Shown here: piece after piece, positions 9,608 through 19,144 of the stretch
How positions within the stretch are numbered: position 1 is the stretch's first letter
Layout: the number at the start of each line of letters is the position of its first letter
NCBI RefSeq assembly: GCF_000740055.1
Contig: NZ_BBJM01000001.1
Coordinates: 89,819-153,818 of the forward strand
Direction: 5' to 3'
DNA from: Secundilactobacillus oryzae JCM 18671
GTDB taxonomy: Bacteria > Bacillota > Bacilli > Lactobacillales > Lactobacillaceae
DNA: 64,000 nt
Program-made: the position numbers and the translations under genes
The notes under the pieces: model-generated
The model's database searches: none
What the model saw: only the letters and a program-made list of their open reading frames with translations
Told to the model about the DNA's origin: nothing

Positions 9608-10390
9608 TTATTTATTCCGAATGTTATCTAGCAATAAAATTGCCTTATTCATCATGTGATATCTTTGGCTTTCAAATCCATGTTGAATCGTGGTGAGACA
9701 ATACAAATTACTATACCATCTAATTCGATTCTTGATTTCATTTGTTACCTGGTTACCCGAATAATTTTCGATCCACTCGTCCCAATCTGAAACGGGAACG
9801 TAAGCGCACAAGAGCATACTTAAATCGTATGCTGAATCGGCAAACTTTGCCGAATCCCAGTCAACCAAATATAGGCGACCACTATCCGACAGTAACCAAT
9901 TTTTATGGTTAAGATCACCATGACAAACTTCGTAATGGTCTTCGCCTAAACTATTAATCGTTGTCTTTAGATATTCCAGGGATTGTTTAACTAATGGATG
10001 AACTAATAATGATTGTGATAAGCGTGTTTCAAGTTCCAAAAGTAGGTTTTGAGGTGAAATCACCTTGCCACCAACCTTTCGAAGCATTTCTCTTAACAAT
10101 TCAGAATGATGCACCCGATGTAACAACCGGCCTACCGCTGCATTTTTCATCTCTGAACGCTTTAAAGTACGGCCATTAAGCCATTCTTGTGCGGTTAAAA
10201 TATCGCCAGATGACATCCGCTTTGTCCAAACCAGCCGAGGTGTAATATTCTCTACGGAAAGGGCCGCTAAGAAGGGAGAGGCATTGCGCTTCAAAAACAA
10301 CTTTTGCTCGGCGTTGGTACCCATATAGGCCGTACCAGTATCCCCGCCAAGTGGCTGAAGTCGCCACCCTAATTCAAGATCCATGTTCAT
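9608..10390 (-). CDS. ytmP: Aminoglycoside/choline kinase-like phosphotransferase YtmP
   Basis: A 260-residue member of the APH phosphotransferase superfamily. The catalytic loop reads CHGDLNHKNWLL (the Asp and Asn of the HGDxxxxN pattern), followed by the metal-binding VDWDSAKFADSAYDLSML. The substrate is unknown; in Bacillus ytmP lies beside ytmQ (trmB), as here. Aminoglycoside resistance should not be inferred, since the locus is conserved and chromosomal. The start is the ATG at 10388-10390, which has GGGGGAGG eight bases upstream; a TTG ten codons earlier lies before this site and is rejected. Confidence 0.88.
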   Translation of the reverse strand: MNMDLELGWRLQPLGGDTGTAYMGTNAEQKLFLKRNASPFLAALSVENITPRLVWTKRMSSGDILTAQEWLNGRTLKRSEMKNAAVGRLLHRVHHSELLREMLRKVGGKVISPQNLLLELETRLSQSLLVHPLVKQSLEYLKTTINSLGEDHYEVCHGDLNHKNWLLSDSGRLYLVDWDSAKFADSAYDLSMLLCAYVPVSDWDEWIENYSGNQVTNEIKNRIRWYSNLYCLTTIQHGFESQRYHMMNKAILLLDNIRNK

Positions 10391-10468
10391 TTGCCAAACC
10401 TCCCCCAAAAGTTGATTCAAGCTTAATTTTATTAGGAGTTTGCCCCAGGGTCAAGCTTATTTCCGGAA

Positions 10469-11680
10469 TTATTTTTTCCGTAACCGAGTTGGCATATAAA
10501 AGCGAACTAATAGGAAAATTTCAACCAGTTCAATCACCAGACTCAGCGCAGCTGTCTGCCAGTCCAGACGTGCGATGAGTACGGTTAGTGAGAACAAGAT
10601 GGCCGTTGCCACTAATGCGATAGTTGTTGTCCGATTAAAGCCAGCAATTTTCTGCTTCTCGGTAACGGGATAAAGATGTGTAAAAACGTTATCGTCAAAA
10701 TGAAAATAAAACGGAATTAACTGGAATCCGATTAAGTAGATGAACAAAACGGCTAAAGCTAAAACCAACCACTGCTGATCAATGAAAATCAGTAAGGCCA
10801 TGCCCAAGAGCGTGAGTCGTAGGTAAAGATTACTAAACTCACTGCCCCGCAAAATCCCCCGACTAAATAGATAGCGATAAGTATTTGCACAAGTTGGTTG
10901 AATTCTGGCCAACACAAAGTCCAGATACCGACGCCGTTTAACACTACCCGTAATGGATGGTACGTTCGTGAAGAGGTTAAAGAACCGGTAAATGCCAAGC
11001 ATTCGGTTGTTTTCTAATTGAATGGCTCGTTTCCAATCGATTTGGACGCCTTGCCAGCGCTTATAGCTAATAGCATGCATCCCAACGGTGAAAATGATAG
11101 CCAGTAACAAGCCCAACCAAACGTTGACTAGGTACGCCAATGCAATAATTGCAACGGGCAAGATAACCTTAAAAATCAACCCATTTCGAATCAGGCGATG
11201 TTGATATTGATAGCGCAAAACAACCTCGCGCTCCATCAAACCATACTTTAAAACGAGTTGAATCACCAACAAGCCGATCAGCATCGGCCAGGAGATGGGA
11301 TTCGTCACTCGAACAAACGGAATTAAAATGAACCAGCCTAACAGTTGAATCAATCCCGCCATCACCGCACTATAAGTTTTACTCTTGGTGAGATACGCAT
11401 GCATACTATGTTCTCTGGGTAATAGAAAAACGACATCCGCATCTTCCATAAGCGTGGCCAACCGCCCCAATTGTAAAATAACCGTTAAAACGGCAACAAC
11501 AGTGTATGGCGCCCACCAAACATCAACCGATAGCTGCTTGAGTCCATTTGAATAACCCAATCCTAGGCCACCGACCATGAACATCAAAGCGATAACAAAA
11601 TGATCGTTAAAGACGTAGCGTAGGTACCGCGCCATTTCCGATAAATGCTTTTTCAGTCGTTGGCTAAACAAATTGGTCAT
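10469..11680 (-). CDS. ecsB: ABC transporter membrane protein EcsB
   Basis: A 403-residue integral membrane protein with several clusters of hydrophobic helices (near 20-65, 95-140, 165-200, 285-330 and 345-395), matching EcsB. With EcsA it forms the Ecs ABC exporter-like complex, which affects protein secretion, membrane proteolysis and, in bacilli, competence. Its ATG overlaps the ecsA stop by four bases, so translation is coupled. Confidence 0.9.
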   Translation of the reverse strand: MTNLFSQRLKKHLSEMARYLRYVFNDHFVIALMFMVGGLGLGYSNGLKQLSVDVWWAPYTVVAVLTVILQLGRLATLMEDADVVFLLPREHSMHAYLTKSKTYSAVMAGLIQLLGWFILIPFVRVTNPISWPMLIGLLVIQLVLKYGLMEREVVLRYQYQHRLIRNGLIFKVILPVAIIALAYLVNVWLGLLLAIIFTVGMHAISYKRWQGVQIDWKRAIQLENNRMLGIYRFFNLFTNVPSITGSVKRRRYLDFVLARIQPTCANTYRYLFSRGILRGSEFSNLYLRLTLLGMALLIFIDQQWLVLALAVLFIYLIGFQLIPFYFHFDDNVFTHLYPVTEKQKIAGFNRTTTIALVATAILFSLTVLIARLDWQTAALSLVIELVEIFLLVRFYMPTRLRKK

Positions 11681-12411
11681 TCTTGGCCCGCCTTTGTCAC
11701 GGACATGTAAATGTCATCCAAAGATTCTCCTACGCCTGGCAGCGCTTCTTGAAGTTCTGCCAAAGAACCTTCAATTTTAACTTGTCCGTCATGTAACAGA
11801 ACAAATCGATCACAATATTTCTCGGCCGTATCGAGCGCATGTGTCGACATCAACACACTCGCACCCTCATGCTTTCGTTCTTCAATTAAGGAAAGCAAAT
11901 CATGAACCGCTAATGGGTCCAAACCAAGGAAGGGCTCGTCAATAATCATCAGTGGTGCGTCAGTAACGAACGCGCAGACAATCATGACTTTTTGCTTCAT
12001 TCCCTTCGAAAAATTAGCGGGGAACCAGTCTAGCTTGTTTTCCAACCGGAACGTTTTCAGCAATTTATCTGCCTTTTGCCAGGCATCCTTTTCATCAAGA
12101 CCATAAGCCATGATGGTCAGATTAATATGCTCACGCAGCGTCAATTCTTGATACAAAATTGGCATTTCTGGAATATAGGCAATTTGCTGTTTGTATGATT
12201 GATTATCATCTTTAATCGTCACGCCATTAATCTTAATGATGCCTTTTTGAGGCGTCAGTAGTCCGATAATGTGGTTAATGGTCGTTGATTTGCCGGCACC
12301 ATTTAAGCCAATCAGGCCGACCAATTCACCATCGCGGACGTCAAAACTAATGTCTTTTAAAACTGGAATTTGCGAATACCCACCTACCAGGTGAGAGATT
12401 TCTAACGTCAA
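11677..12411 (-). CDS. ecsA: ABC transporter ATP-binding protein EcsA
   Basis: The ATPase subunit of the Ecs transporter. It has Walker A GLNGAGKSTT, the Q-loop region YIPEMPILYQELT, signature FSKGMKQKV (a modified LSGGQ), Walker B LMIIDEPFLGLDP and the switch His in STHALD. The start is uncertain. The TTG at 12409-12411 gives MTLEISHLVGGY, aligning well with Bacillus EcsA; a GTG at 12420 and an ATG at 12450 are also in frame. The ATG overlaps an extended -10 element and is therefore unlikely. Divergent from hit, as in related genomes. Confidence 0.93.
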   Translation of the reverse strand: MTLEISHLVGGYSQIPVLKDISFDVRDGELVGLIGLNGAGKSTTINHIIGLLTPQKGIIKINGVTIKDDNQSYKQQIAYIPEMPILYQELTLREHINLTIMAYGLDEKDAWQKADKLLKTFRLENKLDWFPANFSKGMKQKVMIVCAFVTDAPLMIIDEPFLGLDPLAVHDLLSLIEERKHEGASVLMSTHALDTAEKYCDRFVLLHDGQVKIEGSLAELQEALPGVGESLDDIYMSVTKAGQE

Positions 12412-12448
12412 AATAGTCACTTCATTTCTTAGCAGTTTATTGTCAGTC

Positions 12449-12457
12449 ATTATAACA
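12449..12457 (-). promoter_or_regulatory. Extended -10 promoter element for ecsAB
   Basis: On the minus strand TGTTATAAT (TG-n-TATAAT) stands about 38 bases before the TTG start chosen for ecsA. Transcription would begin near 12442, which argues against the in-frame ATG at 12450. Confidence 0.55.
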
Positions 12458-12499
12458 TAGTCACCCCGCACCTTTCATGAACCCTGCCAACGGATAGTG

Positions 12500-12505
12500 T
12501 ATAAT
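12500..12505 (+). promoter_or_regulatory. -10 element for hit
   Basis: TATAAT about 30 bases before the hit start codon, divergent from the ecsA promoter. No good -35 hexamer is visible. Confidence 0.45.
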
Positions 12506-12535
12506 GTAACTATTAAATCGAAGGAAGGTTTTTAC

Positions 12536-12973
12536 ATGGAACATCATTACGATGACAATTGTATTTTCTGCAAAATTATCAAGGGCGATATTCCCAGTTA
12601 CACGGTGTACGAGGATGACAATGTTAAAGCATTCTTGGATATTTCTCAAGGTACCCCTGGTCATACTTTAGTGATTCCTAAGACTCACGTGCCAGATCTC
12701 TTTGCATACGATGAAGAACTTGCACAAACCGTTTTTGCTAAAATCCCCGAAATTGCTCGCGCGGTTAAAGCTTTCGATCCAAAAATTACTGGTATGAATC
12801 TCCTGAATAACAATGGAACGGTCGCTTACCAATCCGTTTTCCATTCTCACTTCCACCTTGTTCCCCGTTATACGGACCAAGACGATTTCCGTATGATTTT
12901 CAAGGACAACTCAGCTAACTACGACGCGGCAAAATTAACCGCAATCGCGGACCAAATCAAAGCACAATTTTAG
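12536..12973 (+). CDS. hit: HIT family hydrolase (Hit/HinT-like)
   Basis: A 145-residue histidine-triad nucleotide-binding protein. N-terminal CIFCKIIKGDIPS carries the zinc-type Cys pair seen in many HIT proteins, and the triad is FHSHFHLVPR (HxHxH pattern). Expected activity is hydrolysis of AMP-linked adducts such as adenosine phosphoramidates. The ATG at 12536 is preceded by GAAGGAAGG; earlier in-frame codons overlap the promoter. The next gene starts 11 bases downstream, indicating an operon. Confidence 0.95.
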   Translation: MEHHYDDNCIFCKIIKGDIPSYTVYEDDNVKAFLDISQGTPGHTLVIPKTHVPDLFAYDEELAQTVFAKIPEIARAVKAFDPKITGMNLLNNNGTVAYQSVFHSHFHLVPRYTDQDDFRMIFKDNSANYDAAKLTAIADQIKAQF

Positions 12974-12984
12974 GAGGTTCAGTT

Positions 12985-13296
12985 ATGAATAAGTTGCTAA
13001 AAGCGTCACTGATTGTTGGCGGAGCCGCAATCGCAACGGACCTCGCACTAAATCCAGATAAAGTTAAGAAGGTAAGTCGAAACGCTAAGGACTTGAAAGA
13101 GGACGTACATCACTGGATGGCTACCAAAGAATCAGTCACTCAAAACGTTTCTCAGCTAGAAAAAGCCGTTTCGAACGTCATGCCTGTCATTGACGATATC
13201 AATCGAGACATTGAAAAGTTCCAATTCAAGATTCAACCCTACCTTGAAAATCTCGAATCTTTTTCGTTAGATAGTGATAAGAATGTTACAGACTAA
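12985..13296 (+). CDS. Small membrane-anchored coiled-coil protein (YtxH-like)
   Basis: A 103-residue protein with a short N-terminal hydrophobic stretch (LLKASLIVGGAAIATDLAL) and then a charged helical region (about 30-95) suited to coiled-coil formation. The pattern resembles YtxH-type proteins, but no firm family match can be made by eye and no function is proposed. It has a strong AGGAGG site and follows hit closely, so it is translated from the same mRNA. Confidence 0.75.
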   Translation: MNKLLKASLIVGGAAIATDLALNPDKVKKVSRNAKDLKEDVHHWMATKESVTQNVSQLEKAVSNVMPVIDDINRDIEKFQFKIQPYLENLESFSLDSDKNVTD

Positions 13297-13438
13297 TTGT
13301 GACGTTTTCGTATCCGACTTCTTGCGATTTATTTAAATCCAGGTCGGAAACTTTATTTTAAAGGTGATTGTGTTATATTAGTCAAAGGATATTCGCCCAT
13401 AAAGGTGAGTAAATTATAATTTAGGATGTGTTCACACG

Positions 13439-14320
13439 ATGAGAAAATGGTTAATTGCACTTGCTGGTGTCTTTCTCAGTTTGACGCTAGTAGCCTGTGG
13501 TAACAAAACTGTTGCCACTACTTCTGGTGGCAAGGTCACCGAGAGTGCCTACTACAGTAGCTTGAAGAAGTCTTCAAGTGGTAAGCAGGTTCTTCAACAA
13601 ATGATCTTAAACAAGGTCTTGGAAAAGGACTACGGCGACAAGGTCAAGAAGAGCGCGGTTAACAAGAAATTCAACGCTTACAAGAAGCAATACGGCTCTT
13701 CATTCAAGAGTGTGCTTCAACAAAGTGGCACAACCGCTTCTGAATTAAGAAGTGAAATTCGTTCTAACCTTCTTCTTGAAGAAGCTGTTAAGGACAACAC
13801 GAAGATTACAGATAAAGCTTTGAATGCCCAATTTAAGAAATTCGAACCTAAAGTTCAAGTTTCTCAAATCTTAGTTGCTAAGAAGTCAACTGCCGAAACT
13901 GTTATCGATGGTCTTAAAGACGGTAAGAGCTTCTCATCATTAGCTAAGAAGTACTCTACTGATACAACGACTAAGAACAACGGTGGTAAGATTTCAGCAT
14001 TCGACAACACCGATACATCACTTGACTCAAGCTTCAAGACCGCTGCATTCAAGTTGAAGACTGGCGAATACACAACTTCACCAGTTAAGACTGATGCTGG
14101 TTACTACGTCATCAAGATGGACAAGAATCCTGGCAAGGGCACAATGAAGGAACACAAATCTGAATTAACAGATCAAATCATCCAAGCCAAGATGCAAGAT
14201 AGCACAACATTACACAACGTTGTCGCTAAGGTCCTTAAGAAGGGTAACGTTAACATCAAAGATAACGACCTGAAGGATATTCTTTCAGACTACCTTTCAT
14301 CATCAAGCAGCTCAAAATAA
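13439..14320 (+). CDS. prsA: Foldase lipoprotein PrsA (peptidyl-prolyl isomerase)
   Basis: An extracytoplasmic folding lipoprotein. The N-terminus is a lipoprotein signal peptide with lipobox LVAC (Cys20). The parvulin/PpiC domain spans about 135-235 ([15 protein letters not shown] through [11 protein letters not shown]), flanked by lysine-rich helical chaperone arms. It ends in a serine-rich tail. PrsA helps secreted proteins and PBPs fold at the membrane-wall interface; its closeness to ecsAB, also tied to secretion, matches Bacillus gene order. Use of lysine AAG codons is heavy, as expected for a highly expressed gene. Confidence 0.96.
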   Translation: MRKWLIALAGVFLSLTLVACGNKTVATTSGGKVTESAYYSSLKKSSSGKQVLQQMILNKVLEKDYGDKVKKSAVNKKFNAYKKQYGSSFKSVLQQSGTTASELRSEIRSNLLLEEAVKDNTKITDKALNAQFKKFEPKVQVSQILVAKKSTAETVIDGLKDGKSFSSLAKKYSTDTTTKNNGGKISAFDNTDTSLDSSFKTAAFKLKTGEYTTSPVKTDAGYYVIKMDKNPGKGTMKEHKSELTDQIIQAKMQDSTTLHNVVAKVLKKGNVNIKDNDLKDILSDYLSSSSSSK

Positions 14321-14327
14321 TGTAAAC

Positions 14328-14360
14328 AAAAACCGGAAAGCTTTTAGCTTTCCGGTTTTT
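14328..14360. terminator. Bidirectional terminator between prsA and yhaM
   Basis: A 15-bp perfect inverted repeat (AAAAACCGGAAAGCT, 3-base loop) with T-runs on both sides lies between convergent prsA and yhaM. One arm encodes the last codons of yhaM, and the stop codon falls in the loop. Confidence 0.9.
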
Positions 14361-15327
14361 TTGTGTCCTTATCCGTTAACCCTGCACCTTCAAAATCAAA
14401 GAAACGCCGGTTATCCATCCCAAAAATCTTCTCTGAAAATTCACCAGGTTGGGTATAATCTAAACCGGTTTGAATGGCCATAATAGAAGCATCCAATTCA
14501 TCCAAATCGTGCAGAATTTCAGCTTCTAGCAGTTGCGGCCTAACAGGTGATCCATATTCCAAAAGGCCATGATGAGAAAGAATCATGTGCCGTAACAGAA
14601 CCACGTCTTCAGCCGTCGGATCCAACTTAAGCGTGTCACAGGCTTCCACAATTTCACCGTCGAGCAACGAAATGTGTCCTAACAGATTTCCCTTCACCGT
14701 ATACTGTGTCGTAACCGGATCAGATAATTCAACTGTTTTGCCCAAATCATGAATAATTGCAGCCGCATACAGCAATGGTGCATTGACCTTTGGATACTGG
14801 TCCGCTACTGAATGTGCCAACCTTAAAATTGAAATCGTATGATAGGCTAGCCCACCCTCGTATGCATGGTGGTTTGTCTTAGCCGCAGGGAATGTGAAAA
14901 AAGCCGACTGAAACTTGTTAATTAAGAACCGGACAATTCGATTCCATGTAGGATTGGTGATTTCAAACAGAACTTGGTTAATCTCCTCCACCATATCAGA
15001 CTTTTTCATCGGCGCACGCGTTACAAACAGACCCGGATCGGTCGGCTCACCACCAGCTGGCAGTCGAAGCTGCAAAATTTTCACTTGAGCCTTACCATTA
15101 TATTCTTCCCGTTTCCCCGTCAAATGGACAACTCGACCAGCTTTGAATGTCTCAATATCTTGCGCTGAAGCGTCCCAGTACATACCAACCATTTCACCGG
15201 AGGTGTCTTCAAAAGTAAATGCGATATATTGCTTATTATTCTTCGCTGTTCGAACATCAGCAGCTTTCAGTAACACAAAACTTTCCATTTTCTCGCCCAG
15301 TTGATAGGCCATCAATTGTTTCTCCAT
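14344..15327 (-). CDS. yhaM: 3'-5' exoribonuclease YhaM
   Basis: A 327-residue RNase of the YhaM type: an N-terminal OB-fold nucleic-acid-binding region (about 15-90) and a C-terminal HD domain with HHAYEGGLAYHT and AAIIHDLGK, the metal-binding His and His-Asp residues. YhaM trims RNA 3' ends, and in streptococci removes a few nucleotides from most transcripts. The ATG at 15325-15327 follows GGAGG at 8 bases; an upstream TTG would begin inside that site. The last codons and stop lie in the terminator hairpin shared with prsA. Confidence 0.95.
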   Translation of the reverse strand: MEKQLMAYQLGEKMESFVLLKAADVRTAKNNKQYIAFTFEDTSGEMVGMYWDASAQDIETFKAGRVVHLTGKREEYNGKAQVKILQLRLPAGGEPTDPGLFVTRAPMKKSDMVEEINQVLFEITNPTWNRIVRFLINKFQSAFFTFPAAKTNHHAYEGGLAYHTISILRLAHSVADQYPKVNAPLLYAAAIIHDLGKTVELSDPVTTQYTVKGNLLGHISLLDGEIVEACDTLKLDPTAEDVVLLRHMILSHHGLLEYGSPVRPQLLEAEILHDLDELDASIMAIQTGLDYTQPGEFSEKIFGMDNRRFFDFEGAGLTDKDTKKPES

Positions 15328-15345
15328 CAAGCACACCTCCAATAA

Positions 15346-17865
15346 TTACTGTGTTAGTAAGTTAACTTGTGTGGCATCGAATGCCATTTTCACAGTTTCG
15401 CCAGCCGTAAAATAAATCACTTGATTTTGTCGACTAATTTCTTCCAACAATTTCAATGCGGTTTGACGTCTAACACCGTCAAAACTGACAAAGGCATCAT
15501 CGATTAAAATAGGCATCGGCAGTTGACGTCCAATTGTTACAGCAAAGGCTAAAGCAACCGCGAGATACAACTGCTGTGCGGTTCCCTTTGATAACTCAAC
15601 CACATCAAACTGTTGCTCATCAAAACGAGTGAGCCTAATCCCCTGCTCTGTGAAGTTAACTTCATTATACCTGTTTTGAGTTAAGAGTTTGAAATATGTT
15701 TTTGTTAGCGTCAAAATTTCAGGTTGTCGGTTTTGAACGGCTTGATCAACCACCTGACCAACCAGTTTAGCTGCTAACTGATTACTTAACCACTCAAATA
15801 CTAAATCATTAATTTGCTCCTCTTTAGCGGCCTGTTGCTGCAAGAGCTCCTCATAGGTCGCATCTTGAGTCAGCCGAGCAACTTGCATTTTCGTCTCGGC
15901 TAACTTCAAAGTTGTCACTTGCTGCTGATCATTTAATTTGGATAGCTGAGTTGCCAACTGGTTTACTTTAGTTTGCAAAGTAGCCAGCTGGTCATATTGA
16001 CCTAACTCCGAGAGAAGATCAGGCGTTAATTCGGTGTTCAGCGCAGATTGTGTGGCCCGATCTTGAACCGCCGCCTGCTGCTGATGATAATGGGTTTCAA
16101 AATCAGCCACTGAAACTTCTCGATTTTGCGCCAGTAACGCTTGCATGGCTGCTGTCTGTGTCACGATTGCGCGTTGGATTTCGGCCGAACGTTGCTGAAG
16201 AATTTTTTGATTCGTTAGAGACTCCGTATTTGTCCGCTCTTCCACCTCAACTTCATTGAGATGTCGTTTCAGATCGGCAAAAAAGGTAGCCTGTGGCATC
16301 GGTTGATTTAAAAGACTCTGCCAACGCTGTTGATAATCGGTCAATTTTTGTTCAGCTAATTTGACTTGTGTTTGGGCATTTGTGAGCTCACCTTGATTCT
16401 TTTCAAGCGTCTGCAACTTTGCTTGAATCACAAACCATTGGCTATAAGGAAATGACTGCATCTGAAACGCTGCAGAAATTTCACGTAATCGGGTTTCTGA
16501 GCCAGTTTGGTTTCCAAACGAGGTGGATCTAGGTGATTGAACGTTGCCGCCTTGGAGAACACCATATCCGATCAACCATAGGCCGACTATTGCACCAAAT
16601 ACCTTGACACCACCAGGCAGAAACAATAACCCTAGTAATAAAATCGCTGTCCCGGCAATTGACCAGCTATTAACATAAGAGCGTTGAGACGTAATTGATT
16701 GATTCGCAGCAACCCGACTCCGACTGGTTTGACGAGAAGGTTGCGTCTCCAATAAACGCGAGACTTCTGCCTCCGTAGCAACGTCAAACGGAATGGTATC
16801 CCCCACATCCGCGCTTAACTGTTCTTGCTCCCAGGCCAACTTTTCAACGGTCTGCTTAAAATCTGAAAGCCGTAATTGCGTCTGCAACATTTCAGGCAAC
16901 TGGTCGACTAATTGCTGCCAGTTCCCCAAATTCTGTTGCTTAATCCGCATTAAACGAGATTGTGTCCCGTTTGGAGCTTGTCTCTGCTCCAAGGCGTTTA
17001 GTTGTTGCTGCAGTTGTTCTAAGGCCATTTGTAATTTAAGGAATTGTTGCCAAGTTGATTCCGTAATTTCACTTGTATGACCAGTGTCACTCAATTTTGA
17101 GCTAAGCGTATGATAACGTTCATAAGCTGGCCAGTAATTGACTAGTGATTGTAAATGCTGATGCTGATTCGTTATTTGCTGAATCGTTTCATGTGCTTCT
17201 TCAAGCTGTTTCTTCAAAGATTCAGCTAACTGCACCAAGTCTTGATAATGCCGATAATCCTGTCTCTTAACTTGAATTTTTTGACCTAATTGATGCTGAT
17301 TTTCCAATTCAACCGCTATCGGTTGCTTGCGACCTCTCGGGCGATAAAGCTCATCTGAACGAGCCTTGAAGGCATCAATCATTTCGGTCAGCGTATGACT
17401 GCCCACCGTCCCTATCAGGCGAATTCGGTTAGCAATATCCTGCTGAGTAAGTTGCAACACTGCATCTAATTTGTGATCAGTTAAATTAAAGACCTCGTCA
17501 TACAACGCCATATCAATCGGATTAATTAAGGTATGCAGGTCTTGATGGGGTAAATCCGTCTGAGAAGTTATATTTTTTAGCTTAAAATCTCCTCCTGCCT
17601 TTCCCGCAACCCGCGTCAATTGATACGCTGTATGATTATGTTCAAAGAAGAGTTCACCACCATATCGGGAGCTATTCTTGGGCTCATAACGATTTAGTGA
17701 CGATTTACGCGTCGGAAAACCAAACAGCATATCATGAATAAACCGGGCAATCGTCGTTTTTCCTGCCTCGTTTGGGCCAACGAAGGCTTGAAACTGAGAA
17801 TCAATCTCAATAGTCTGATCGACGAACTTACCATAGCCATAAATCACTAATTTGGTGATTTTCAT
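15346..17865 (-). CDS. yhaN: AAA family ATPase YhaN (SbcC-like)
   Basis: An 839-residue SMC/Rad50-like ATPase. Walker A is GPNEAGKTTIARFIHD near residue 30, followed by long coiled-coil segments (about 180-350 and 450-690). The C-terminal half-motor has signature LSKGTAQQLYLA and Walker B PILIDDAFVSFD. Unlike SbcC, it has a hydrophobic hairpin of two likely membrane segments (about 400-440) in the middle, a known YhaN trait. The ATG overlaps the yhaO stop by four bases, so it is the partner of the nuclease YhaO. Role presumably DNA-end processing. Confidence 0.9.
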   Translation of the reverse strand: MKITKLVIYGYGKFVDQTIEIDSQFQAFVGPNEAGKTTIARFIHDMLFGFPTRKSSLNRYEPKNSSRYGGELFFEHNHTAYQLTRVAGKAGGDFKLKNITSQTDLPHQDLHTLINPIDMALYDEVFNLTDHKLDAVLQLTQQDIANRIRLIGTVGSHTLTEMIDAFKARSDELYRPRGRKQPIAVELENQHQLGQKIQVKRQDYRHYQDLVQLAESLKKQLEEAHETIQQITNQHQHLQSLVNYWPAYERYHTLSSKLSDTGHTSEITESTWQQFLKLQMALEQLQQQLNALEQRQAPNGTQSRLMRIKQQNLGNWQQLVDQLPEMLQTQLRLSDFKQTVEKLAWEQEQLSADVGDTIPFDVATEAEVSRLLETQPSRQTSRSRVAANQSITSQRSYVNSWSIAGTAILLLGLLFLPGGVKVFGAIVGLWLIGYGVLQGGNVQSPRSTSFGNQTGSETRLREISAAFQMQSFPYSQWFVIQAKLQTLEKNQGELTNAQTQVKLAEQKLTDYQQRWQSLLNQPMPQATFFADLKRHLNEVEVEERTNTESLTNQKILQQRSAEIQRAIVTQTAAMQALLAQNREVSVADFETHYHQQQAAVQDRATQSALNTELTPDLLSELGQYDQLATLQTKVNQLATQLSKLNDQQQVTTLKLAETKMQVARLTQDATYEELLQQQAAKEEQINDLVFEWLSNQLAAKLVGQVVDQAVQNRQPEILTLTKTYFKLLTQNRYNEVNFTEQGIRLTRFDEQQFDVVELSKGTAQQLYLAVALAFAVTIGRQLPMPILIDDAFVSFDGVRRQTALKLLEEISRQNQVIYFTAGETVKMAFDATQVNLLTQ

Positions 17866-19076
17866 AAATGTTGTTCCTCACTTTCCGCTCGTTCAATTTG
17901 CAGCCGATCAAGTACATTTTGGAAAAGTGCTTGTTGCGTTTGTGGATTTTGAAAATGGTCAGCAATGAAGCCTTCAGAAAAAAGGTTGTCTGCAAGTTCA
18001 GCAACAACTTCAGATTTAAAAATAGCTTGCTTGGCTCGCTCAAAGTACGCTTGATCGACATCGGCAAATGGTGTTGCAACCGGGACTGCCTGAAGTTTGA
18101 TTTCATAGGGCCAATAAGCAACCTGATTGGCCAGCTTAGCCTGAATTCGTTCCAAAAATGAGCCATTCTCCAAGGCAATCAATAGTTCACTCGCCGCCTC
18201 TTTTCGACTCCGGAGTTGTAGTTTGAAAAGACTTAGCTTAGTGGTAGGCTGCTGATTCAACACGTTCAATACTTGGCCTTCCAGCTCTGCAGTCGTTTGA
18301 ATGTCATCAATTGGGACATCCAATGTTCGCCAAACCACTGTATCCGTTTCGAAAAAGTCAACCCGTGGTGCTCTTGATTTGTCCATTTCAACCAGTAAAG
18401 CACCTTTTTCACCAGTCTCATTCTGATTGCGTCCCTGAGGCGTTCCTGCATAATAAGCCGGAATAGTAGGATCAAGTTGACCCGCCTTGTGAATATGTCC
18501 AAGTGCCCAATAATCAAAATTAGATTGCCGCAGGTCCCCGAGCGAAAACGGGGCGTAATGATCTTGGTCTCCTGAACTCAAGGCACCGTGGAGCAAGGCC
18601 ACATTATGATCAGCGTCTGATGCCATCTGCATTTGTTGTGCGAAATCGGTACTTAACCATCTAGTGGGATAACTAAAACCCGTGATGGCTACCTGTTCAC
18701 CACTAGACGTCGTTAACCGTTTAGTGCTAACGTGTGCACCAAAAATCTGAACATTTTCTGGCATTAGAAAATCAGGTTTCACTTGAGCCGAATAATCGTG
18801 GTTCCCCCAACTAATAAAGACTGGGATGCCCACCTGGTTAAGCCGTTCTAACTGTTGTGTTAAGAAAACTTGCGCTTTAACGCTTTGCGTCTCTCGATCA
18901 AACAGATCCCCCACCATAACCACGAAATCGACTGATTCGCTGATGGCTCGGTCAATAATGGCGATGACCGCCTTTTCACTAGATTCAGTAATCAGCTGCC
19001 AGATTGGTGCCGGTGCATTTTTTAAACCCAAAAATGGGCTATCAAGATGCAGATCCGCCGTATGAATAAATTTCAA
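17862..19076 (-). CDS. yhaO: Metallophosphoesterase YhaO (SbcD/Mre11-like)
   Basis: A 404-residue calcineurin-like phosphoesterase, presumably the nuclease of a YhaO-YhaN pair. The metal-binding motifs are in order: HTADLHLDSP (5-14), VMVGDLFDRE, SWGNHDYS, LLHG and ALGHIHKAG. A C-terminal capping domain (about 270-400) is helical. The start codon is TTG at 19074-19076 with GGGGTGA upstream. Coupled translation with yhaN fits an obligate complex. Confidence 0.92.
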   Translation of the reverse strand: MKFIHTADLHLDSPFLGLKNAPAPIWQLITESSEKAVIAIIDRAISESVDFVVMVGDLFDRETQSVKAQVFLTQQLERLNQVGIPVFISWGNHDYSAQVKPDFLMPENVQIFGAHVSTKRLTTSSGEQVAITGFSYPTRWLSTDFAQQMQMASDADHNVALLHGALSSGDQDHYAPFSLGDLRQSNFDYWALGHIHKAGQLDPTIPAYYAGTPQGRNQNETGEKGALLVEMDKSRAPRVDFFETDTVVWRTLDVPIDDIQTTAELEGQVLNVLNQQPTTKLSLFKLQLRSRKEAASELLIALENGSFLERIQAKLANQVAYWPYEIKLQAVPVATPFADVDQAYFERAKQAIFKSEVVAELADNLFSEGFIADHFQNPQTQQALFQNVLDRLQIERAESEEQHL

Positions 19077-19092
19077 TTTCTCACCCCGCTAA

Positions 19093-19125
19093 TAAAAAGG
19101 CCGAAGTTATAAAAACAACTTCGAC
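19093..19125 (-). terminator. Terminator between the YlbF-family gene and yhaO
   Basis: Stem CGAAGTT / AACTTCG with an 8-base loop, then CC-TTTTT in the minus direction, right after the stop of the YlbF-family gene. Confidence 0.65.
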
Positions 19126-19144
19126 GTTTTTCAACCACCTAACT

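Noticed and set aside
9608..10390. Aminoglycoside resistance phosphotransferase
   Set aside because: The fold motifs are shared by the whole kinase superfamily, and the position next to trmB matches the conserved ytmP gene.
15346..19076. SbcC-SbcD nuclease pair
   Set aside because: The ATPase is shorter than SbcC, has a membrane hairpin in its middle and sits with yhaM and a YlbF-family gene; this fits YhaN-YhaO better.
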